Assembly (NCBI GenBank): GCA_045600025.1
Contig: JAZRXC010000011.1
Span: forward strand, 1 to 21,872
DNA: 21,872 bases
Direction of reading: 5' to 3'
Source of the DNA: UBA3774 sp045600025
GTDB lineage: Bacteria; Bacillota; Clostridia; Lachnospirales; Lachnospiraceae
Positions within the stretch are counted from its first letter, which is position 1, and every line of letters begins with the position of its first letter. The notes under the pieces are model-generated. The model was not told where the DNA came from and did no database searches. It saw only the letters and a program-made list of their open reading frames with translations. Positions 15,996 to 21,872 of the stretch are shown in pieces. Made by a program: the position numbers and the translations under genes.

Positions 15996-16017
15996 AGAGG
16001 CCGTTTACACGGCCTCT
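15996..16017 (-). promoter_or_regulatory. Perfect 9-bp hairpin between alaS and the ABC exporter genes
   Basis: On the minus strand AGAGGCCGT (16017-16009) and ACGGCCTCT (16004-15996) form a perfect GC-rich stem with a four-base loop. No T-run follows on either strand, so it is not a standard intrinsic terminator. It starts seven bases after the alaS stop and ends eight bases before the ABC start codon. It could mark an mRNA processing or stability point, a weak or factor-dependent terminator, or a block to initiation. Confidence 0.55.
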
Positions 16018-16023
16018 TAGATA

Positions 16024-18663
16024 TCATTTAATCTGGCTTGATATTACCTCTATGGCTTTTTCAAGAGCTTCCTTGATACCTTCAGGATTCTTTCCTCCGG
16101 CCTGTGCCATAGAAGGTCTTCCGCCACCGCCACCGCCTACTATAGGAGCGATTTCCTTAATAAGATTGCCGGCATGTACGCCCATGTTCTGAACTGAATC
16201 TGTAGCTGCCGCTATCAGGTTTACCTTGCCATCAGCAGCAGAAGCGAGAACAATTACACCATCCCCGAGCTTGTCACGCAGATCATCGCTCAAGTTTCTC
16301 AGTTCATTCATTCCTGCGCCGTCGATTGCTGCTGCCAGAACCTTTACGCCCTTTACTTCTACTACCTGGTTCATAACATTTCCGAGGCTGTCAGAAGCCA
16401 TCTTGGCTTTGAGCTTTTCATTTTCTGATGCGAGCTGTTTATTCTCTGCAATAAGCTGAGCAATCTTTGTCTCAAGCATGTCGGGAGCAACCTTTGCGGT
16501 CTGTGACAGCTTGTTGTATTTTTCTTCTATATCAGCATAATATGCCAGAAGCCCCTTTGATGTGAGTGCTTCAATACGACGAACACCTGCTGAAATACCG
16601 TTTTCGGAAATAATCTTGAAGCAGGATATCGTATTTGTATTTGATACATGTGTACCGCCGCAGAGTTCCTTCGAGAAGTCGCCCATTGATACTACACGAA
16701 CCTTTTCTGCATATTTCTCACCGAACAAGGCCATAGCTCCGGTCTTCTTGGCTTCCTCAATATCCATAACATCCGTATGAACTTCAAGGCCTTCGGCTAT
16801 TTGATCATTTACTATCTGCTCAACCTGCTTAATCTCTGCGGGAGTCATGGCTGAGAAATGTGTAAAGTCAAAACGAAGTCGGTTATCATCAACGTCTGAA
16901 CCTGCCTGTTCTACGTGGTTACCGAGCACTATGCGAAGCGCTTTCTGAAGCAGATGCGTTGCGCTGTGGTTACCGCAAATAAGGTTTCTGCGATTGATGT
17001 CAATCTTAAGTTCAACCTCATCACCTACTTTAAACATACCGGAGATTACATGTCCGACATGTCCGATTTTACCTCCCTGAAGCTTGATTGTATCAACAAC
17101 TTCAAAGCTTCCGTCAGGTGTTGAAATAATACCTGTGTCAGCGTGCTGACCACCCATTGTTGCATAGAAAGGTGTCTTATCAACTATGATTGTTCCATTC
17201 TGACCGTCGATAAGTGCGTCAACTATTTCATCTTCTGTTGTAAGTACAAGAACCTTACCCTTTGCGCATGTGCAGTCATATCCGATGAACTCGGAGGTGA
17301 TTGCGGGATCTATTGACTGATATACTGTTACGTCAGCACCCATGTAGTTGGTAGTCTTACGCGCGGCTCTTGCAGTTTCACGCTGTTTATTCATGCAAGC
17401 GGCAAAGCCTTCTTCATCAACAGAGTATCCCTTTTCTTCAAGAATCTCTTTGGTAAGATCAAGCGGGAATCCATAAGTATCATAAAGCTTAAATGCATCT
17501 TCTCCTGAAAGTGTACCTGAAGCCTTGAGTCCTGCTTCCATATCAGACAGGATTGAAAGCCCCTGGTCAATAGTTCTGTTGAACTTTTCTTCTTCCTCAC
17601 TGATAACCTTGTAAATAAACTCGTGCTTCTCACCGAGCTCCGGATATCCGTCTCTTGATACTTCGATAACCTTCTCGCTGAGTTTTGCAAGGAATGTGCC
17701 TTCTATACCAAGCAGTCTTCCGTGACGAGCGGCTCTTCTGAGCAGACGGCGAAGAACATATCCGCGGCCTTCATTTGAAGGAAGAATACCATCAGATACC
17801 ATAAATGTAACGCTTCTGATATGGTCGGTAATAAGCCTTAAGCTTATATCTTTCTTATCATCTGCCTTATATTCGGTTCCCGCAAGGCGAGCAACCTCAT
17901 CAAGAAGGGCTCTTATTGAGTCAATGTTGAATATTGAATCAACATCCTGCACTACAACCGCAAGGCGCTCAAGTCCCATACCGGTATCGATATTCTTATT
18001 TGCGAGTTCGGTGTAACCGCCCTTGCCGTCACCGTCAAACTGAGTAAATACATTGTTCCAGATTTCCATATAACGGTCGCAGTCACAACCTACAGTGCAG
18101 CCGGGCTTACCGCAGCCGTACTTTTCTCCGCGGTCATAGTATACTTCAGAGCAAGGTCCGCAAGGGCCTGCGCCATGCTCCCAGAAGTTATCTTCTTTAC
18201 CGAAGCGGAAAATCTTTTCTGCAGGAACGCCAATCTGTTTGTTCCAGATTTCAAATGCTTCATCGTCATCCTCATATATTGACGGATAGAGTCTGTCGGG
18301 ATCAAGGCCTACAACCTCTGTAAGAAATTCCCATGTCCAGGCAAGTGATTCTTTCTTGAAGTAATCACCGAAAGAAAAATTGCCGAGCATCTCAAAGAAA
18401 GTGCCGTGACGGGCAGTCTTACCTACATTCTCAATATCACCGGTACGAATGCACTTCTGGCAGGTTGCCATACGTCTGTTGGGCGGTACCTCCTGACCGG
18501 TAAAGTAAGGCTTAAGAGGAGCCATACCTGCCGGAATAAGCAGGACGCTCTTGTCATTATGCGGCACCAGTGAATAACTGCCGCGTGTTAGATGTCCTTT
18601 TGTTGCAAAGAAGTCAAGGAACATCTTTCTAAGTTCATTTACACCATATTTCTTGGGTTCCAT
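16024..18663 (-). CDS. alaS: Alanine--tRNA ligase
   Basis: AlaS charges tRNA-Ala and hydrolyses mischarged Ser- and Gly-tRNA. The 879-residue length is normal. The N-terminal class II catalytic domain begins ELRKMFLDFFATKGH and contains the ATP-site segment TCQKCIRTGDIENVG. A tRNA-recognition domain follows. The editing domain has the zinc ligands HSATH (about 566-570) and CGGTH (about 665-669). A coiled-coil segment near 725-755 leads to the C-Ala/DHHA1 domain with the glycine-rich GGGGGGRPSMAQAGG near the end. A cysteine-rich stretch at about 180-200 (CGKPGCTVGCDCD) is common in clostridial AlaS. The ATG directly follows the rnhA stop (TAAATG) and its GGAGG site lies inside the last rnhA codons, so the two are coupled. 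No T-box leader can fit at this start. Confidence 0.98.
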   Translation of the reverse strand: MEPKKYGVNELRKMFLDFFATKGHLTRGSYSLVPHNDKSVLLIPAGMAPLKPYFTGQEVPPNRRMATCQKCIRTGDIENVGKTARHGTFFEMLGNFSFGDYFKKESLAWTWEFLTEVVGLDPDRLYPSIYEDDDEAFEIWNKQIGVPAEKIFRFGKEDNFWEHGAGPCGPCSEVYYDRGEKYGCGKPGCTVGCDCDRYMEIWNNVFTQFDGDGKGGYTELANKNIDTGMGLERLAVVVQDVDSIFNIDSIRALLDEVARLAGTEYKADDKKDISLRLITDHIRSVTFMVSDGILPSNEGRGYVLRRLLRRAARHGRLLGIEGTFLAKLSEKVIEVSRDGYPELGEKHEFIYKVISEEEEKFNRTIDQGLSILSDMEAGLKASGTLSGEDAFKLYDTYGFPLDLTKEILEEKGYSVDEEGFAACMNKQRETARAARKTTNYMGADVTVYQSIDPAITSEFIGYDCTCAKGKVLVLTTEDEIVDALIDGQNGTIIVDKTPFYATMGGQHADTGIISTPDGSFEVVDTIKLQGGKIGHVGHVISGMFKVGDEVELKIDINRRNLICGNHSATHLLQKALRIVLGNHVEQAGSDVDDNRLRFDFTHFSAMTPAEIKQVEQIVNDQIAEGLEVHTDVMDIEEAKKTGAMALFGEKYAEKVRVVSMGDFSKELCGGTHVSNTNTISCFKIISENGISAGVRRIEALTSKGLLAYYADIEEKYNKLSQTAKVAPDMLETKIAQLIAENKQLASENEKLKAKMASDSLGNVMNQVVEVKGVKVLAAAIDGAGMNELRNLSDDLRDKLGDGVIVLASAADGKVNLIAAATDSVQNMGVHAGNLIKEIAPIVGGGGGGRPSMAQAGGKNPEGIKEALEKAIEVISSQIK

Positions 18664-19140
18664 TTATATTTCCTCCACAGTATCATCTTGTAAGTTATTT
18701 CCATCGGCCGCGCCTTGAGCCAGCTGGTCGCAACGTTCGTTTTCCGGATGCCCCGCATGCCCTTTTACCCAGTTCCAGGTAATCGTGTGGGGCTCTGCCG
18801 CGAGTAGCAGCTTTTTCCATAAATCAATGTTTTTTACAGGCTCTTTACCTCGCTTCCATCCGGCTGCCTGCCATTTTGTCAGCCAACCTTCGGTAAATGC
18901 GTGAATCAGGTATGCCGAATCCGAAGTGAGCTCTACTTCGCACGGGAACTTCAAGGCTTCCAAAGCAACTATTGCTCCCATAATTTCCATGCGGTTATTT
19001 GTTGTAAACTTATAACCTGCGGACATCTCTTTCATGTGAAGCTCGCCTTTGTCATCTGTGAATTTTAGGACTGCTCCGTATCCGCCGGGCCCCGGATTTC
19101 CTCTTGAGGATCCGTCTGTGTATATATAAACTTTATTCAC
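18664..19140 (-). CDS. rnhA: Ribonuclease HI
   Basis: RNase HI cuts the RNA strand of RNA:DNA hybrids, removing R-loops and primer remnants. The 158-residue protein keeps all catalytic residues: D9 (YTDGS), E52 (NNRMEIM), D74 (TSDSAY) and D138 (ENERCDQLA), with the supporting histidine at H128 (VKGHAGH). It lacks an N-terminal hybrid-binding domain, so it is the E. coli-like form. A basic protrusion segment WLTKWQAAGWKRGK is present near 86-99. The start is GTG at 19140, chosen for the GGGGAGAG site about seven bases upstream and for the normal MNKVYIYTDG N-terminus. It follows the binding-protein gene by 15 bases and abuts alaS directly. Confidence 0.96.
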   Translation of the reverse strand: MNKVYIYTDGSSRGNPGPGGYGAVLKFTDDKGELHMKEMSAGYKFTTNNRMEIMGAIVALEALKFPCEVELTSDSAYLIHAFTEGWLTKWQAAGWKRGKEPVKNIDLWKKLLLAAEPHTITWNWVKGHAGHPENERCDQLAQGAADGNNLQDDTVEEI

Positions 19141-19155
19141 TCGTCTCTCCCCATG

Positions 19156-21468
19156 TTATCGACGATTTAATATGAATGCCGATAAAATCTCCGGATAATT
19201 GTAATATTCAGTCGGTGCAAATTCAGGTATAGTGAGCTTATCATTTCGATAGAATATGAAGGCCTGGCTCTGGTATATCGGAATCTCAACCGCATCTGTC
19301 ATTATTTGCATATAAATCTGCTTATAAATTGCAGCTTTTTCATCCGGGTCTATAGTAGCTGATGCAGTGTTTATAAGTTCATCAACTTTTGCATCTGCAA
19401 GGTTGTAGTAGTTACTGCTTCCGCCCGTACTGTAAAATGCTGCAAGCTTAGGTGAAGCCGTGCTTCTCTGTGCTATCCAAAGTTCCTCTCCTCCGGATGC
19501 AAGCTGAAGAATGAATTCATCTATATTTTCTACATCTGTTCTCTTTAGTGTAATATCCAGCTCTGCAAATGCTGCCGTCGCTTTTTCTAATGCTTTCATT
19601 AAAACATCATCATCTTGAACATATGCGGGAACCAGTATTTCAAATGTCTTCTTACCGCCCTTGGGCGCTGTTGCCTTTCCGGATTTGTACTTATATCCGG
19701 CGGCTTTTAACTCTGCCCTTGCCGACTCAATATAATTGTCGGCAGTGATTTCCTCGCCATCACTATTTACCGAAAATGCCTTTTGATATCCCTCGTCTTC
19801 GGAAGTAGGTGTGCCCCAGAATGATGTTGAGAATGAATATTCCATAACTATTTCTTCGCTGTCAAAACACTCACTTATTGCTTCGCGACGAGCCTGCGCT
19901 ATGATAATTGCGATTGCTTTGCGCAGATGCAGACTTGCCGAAGATGTTGATTTATCTCCGAGTTTTAACTCGTCACAATTAATTCCGAAATATGAATAGG
20001 AATCCGAGTTATACATGATGGCTTTTGTTGACTGTGAGTCCTGCGCTATTGCCAATAATTCTTCATCAGTCATTTCTGCGACCTTTTTGGATAAGATGTC
20101 TATATTTCCGGCAAGATATTCGGAGATTTCATCTTCACCTGCAACTGTATTAAGGCACAGAACTGCGCTTGCTTTATTGCCGAAATAATAGGTGTTTGCT
20201 TCAAGATATACTTTTCCGTCATAGTATCCGGCAAATTCGAAGGGACCGTATCCCATAGGTGCGGATAATTTGGATCTAATAACGGATACATCGCCTCTTG
20301 TCAGGCCGAAAGCATGTGCGTCATAATTGTATCCGGCCTTGTCACCGTAATATTCAAGCGAAAGGATGGATATGTTGCAAATCTGCGCTTTCAGAGTGTC
20401 ACCCTTTCCTTTTACGGCTATATTGATTGAAAGATTATCGAGCTTGTTAATGCCTGTAATATAATCTATCGGTGTTCCGCCGGCATCTTTTAACTTCTCC
20501 GAATAAAGATAGTTCTCAACAATAAGCTCAACCTTGTCATTGAAATATTCAAGATCATTTTGATAATTGCGCGCCAAGGTCTTGTAATTCATTCCGAATA
20601 ATTCGGTTGTATCTTCTACTATCTGATCAAATGTTTTTCCGTCAATCTCATAATCCGGCTGAAGCGATGAGGTATACAAAAGCACAAAAAATTCCTCTGC
20701 TGAGTGGATATCAAACTTGGTAATGTAATATCCGTTCATGCTGTCCCAATTCTTGGAACACCATTCCTGTTCTTCTTTAAGCGTCGGGTAGATTATCTGA
20801 TCACGTATAAGCTTTTTTAAATCATCCGAGGGCTTAGCGAGTGCTTCTTTGATTTCTTCTTCTGAAACAAATACATTTTCAGCTGCGGTATCATTGAATC
20901 TGTATCCGCGCAATCCGGTAATTGCAGACTCCTTTAAGGAAAATGCTCCGTTGTAGGAATTATCGCAATATACGTAATATGTGTATATCAAATCATCAGC
21001 CGTTATCTGCGTTCCGTTGCTGAATTTTGCTTTTGGATTAAGCTTAATTGTATATGTGCTGATATCATTTTCGGCGTCATATTCTTCATATATCCCGGCT
21101 ACTGTCGCATAATTAAAGGTCTGTCCGGCATACTTGGCAGAATATCCGTTTTCTGCCGTCAGCAACTCACGGCCATTACGATCATGTGAATAAATAGTGG
21201 GTGCAATAAGATTGGCAATGAATAAATCGCCCTCTTCCTCGGCGTAGCCGTTTATCCATTGTCCTGTCATTTCTCCTGTTGCCAAGTTTAGTACTTCTCT
21301 ACTTTCGTAAGGATTAGCCGGCTCTGTGGGTGCTTCAGTCGTAGGCTCTTCAGTTGTAGGTTCCGGCGTAGTCTCCGGAATACTTGTCTCAGGCACCTGC
21401 TGTGCGCAGGCACTTAAGGTAAGCATCAATATTGCAATTGCAATAGAAATAAGCTTTTTAAGGCTCAT
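19156..21468 (-). CDS. Peptide/nickel-type ABC substrate-binding lipoprotein (SBP family 5), unusually large
   Basis: This is a predicted lipoprotein of 770 residues. It has a signal peptide with lipobox LSAC (Cys21), then a Pro/Thr/Glu-rich linker to about residue 50, then a family-5 (DppA/OppA-type) binding domain. Typical segments are TYTIKLNPKAKFSNGTQITADDLIYTYY split around residues 150-180, PMGYGPFEFAGY near 415, the LHLRKAIAIII stretch near 515, and the C-terminal AAIYKQIYMQIMTDAVEIPIY. Most family members have 500-600 residues; the excess lies mainly in an insert around 205-340, rich in acidic and aromatic residues. No permease or ATPase genes of an importer are next to it, so its partners must lie elsewhere or it works alone. 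It starts one base after plsY, with AAGGAG upstream. The ligand is unknown. Confidence 0.85.
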   Translation of the reverse strand: MSLKKLISIAIAILMLTLSACAQQVPETSIPETTPEPTTEEPTTEAPTEPANPYESREVLNLATGEMTGQWINGYAEEEGDLFIANLIAPTIYSHDRNGRELLTAENGYSAKYAGQTFNYATVAGIYEEYDAENDISTYTIKLNPKAKFSNGTQITADDLIYTYYVYCDNSYNGAFSLKESAITGLRGYRFNDTAAENVFVSEEEIKEALAKPSDDLKKLIRDQIIYPTLKEEQEWCSKNWDSMNGYYITKFDIHSAEEFFVLLYTSSLQPDYEIDGKTFDQIVEDTTELFGMNYKTLARNYQNDLEYFNDKVELIVENYLYSEKLKDAGGTPIDYITGINKLDNLSINIAVKGKGDTLKAQICNISILSLEYYGDKAGYNYDAHAFGLTRGDVSVIRSKLSAPMGYGPFEFAGYYDGKVYLEANTYYFGNKASAVLCLNTVAGEDEISEYLAGNIDILSKKVAEMTDEELLAIAQDSQSTKAIMYNSDSYSYFGINCDELKLGDKSTSSASLHLRKAIAIIIAQARREAISECFDSEEIVMEYSFSTSFWGTPTSEDEGYQKAFSVNSDGEEITADNYIESARAELKAAGYKYKSGKATAPKGGKKTFEILVPAYVQDDDVLMKALEKATAAFAELDITLKRTDVENIDEFILQLASGGEELWIAQRSTASPKLAAFYSTGGSSNYYNLADAKVDELINTASATIDPDEKAAIYKQIYMQIMTDAVEIPIYQSQAFIFYRNDKLTIPEFAPTEYYNYPEILSAFILNRR

Positions 21469-21469
21469 A

Positions 21470-21872
21470 TTAACTCCTTTTTACACTGAACTTGTTTTCA
21501 GTTCCGTTCTTCAGACGCACAATGTTTTCTTTGTGACGATGAATTACAAGCAGAGTCAGAATCCCGACAAGGATAATAGACTCTATAATAGTTTCCTCTG
21601 CCATATGCGATATTCCGCATAAGTAAAATATAATCCAAGCACCAAGCATAGTCACTGATGCCAGCATTGATGCAAGTGATACGTATCTTGTAATTGCAAC
21701 TACCACGACAAATACTATCAGGCAAATGATAAATATGCGCCAATCGAGCATTATCATGGCTCCGGTGGTTGCAGATACCCCTTTTCCGCCCTTTTGAATC
21801 GGAATAGGAAAGTTATTGCCGATTACGGCACCTATAGCTGTGTAACATACTAAAATATAGTTAAACTGTGTG
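21470..21872 (-). CDS. plsY: Glycerol-3-phosphate acyltransferase PlsY, C-terminal part (cut by window edge)
   Basis: The reading frame is open to the window edge, so the gene starts outside. The visible 133 residues are the C-terminal two-thirds of PlsY, the membrane enzyme that transfers an acyl group from acyl-phosphate to glycerol-3-phosphate. The conserved block reads GNNFPIPIQKGGKGVSATTG, with the GGKG lysine kept. Several hydrophobic helices follow. The tail HKENIVRLKNGTENKFS matches the family's final motif (His-x-x-Asn and the NGTE segment). Two deviations stand out: Asn replaces the usual His in G-H-x-F-P, and one residue is missing between FP and KGGKG. The internal Met at 21757 is not the start. 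In many Firmicutes gpsA follows plsY; here a substrate-binding protein does. Confidence 0.92.
   Translation of the reverse strand, partial: TQFNYILVCYTAIGAVIGNNFPIPIQKGGKGVSATTGAMIMLDWRIFIICLIVFVVVVAITRYVSLASMLASVTMLGAWIIFYLCGISHMAEETIIESIILVGILTLLVIHRHKENIVRLKNGTENKFSVKRS

Noticed and set aside
15996..16017. The alaS-ABC hairpin as an intrinsic terminator
   Set aside because: No T-run follows the stem on either strand, so the standard criteria are not met; recorded as a regulatory hairpin of unknown role.
1..21872. Mobile element, CRISPR array, prophage or toxin-antitoxin module
   Set aside because: I found no transposase or integrase genes, direct-repeat arrays or small paired genes. All genes are co-directional core or envelope genes.

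Overview
This window reads as part of a chromosome from a low-to-mid GC Gram-positive anaerobe of the class Clostridia, most likely a Lachnospiraceae member. The grounds are the protein families and their wording (SpoVB/YtgP-type flippase, DUF3048/YerB lipoprotein, COG2509 and HI0933 flavoproteins), strong GGAGG ribosome binding sites, and the gene orders miaB-mutS-mutL and rpsU-phoH-ybeY. This is inference from sequence; no 16S rRNA gene or other taxonomic marker is present. Every gene lies on the minus strand, so transcription runs from high to low coordinates. No stretch longer than about 75 bases lacks a gene, and I see no tRNA, rRNA, CRISPR array, insertion sequence or prophage.

Right-hand block (21872 down to 12332): the 3' part of plsY (phospholipid synthesis), a large orphan peptide-type substrate-binding lipoprotein, rnhA (RNase HI), alaS (alanyl-tRNA synthetase) and a two-gene heterodimeric ABC exporter with one intact and one degenerate ATP site. 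Most junctions are 0 to 15 bases or overlap. The exception is a 36-base gap after alaS that holds a perfect 9-bp hairpin without a T-tract.

Middle (12340 to 11990): rpsU (ribosomal protein bS21) with its own TTGACA promoter, a small 5'-leader hairpin, a strong Shine-Dalgarno sequence and a clear intrinsic terminator. A second promoter directly after that terminator drives the left-hand block.

Left-hand block (11987 down to 1 and beyond): ten genes in which every junction overlaps or is separated by a single base. In order they are an MBL-fold hydrolase, phoH, ybeY, a DUF3048 lipoprotein, a MurJ/SpoVB-like flippase, an HI0933-family flavoprotein, a COG2509 flavoprotein, miaB, mutS and mutL (cut by the window edge). 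They combine RNA maturation (PhoH, YbeY), cell-envelope work (DUF3048, flippase), two redox enzymes of unknown substrate, tRNA modification (MiaB) and mismatch repair (MutS, MutL). They probably share one transcript.

Overall this is a core housekeeping region. I did not find a convincing undescribed system. The points most worth a second look are the control elements around rpsU, the hairpin before the ABC exporter, the orphan binding protein, the altered PlsY motif, and the tight ten-gene chain that includes several genes of unknown function.
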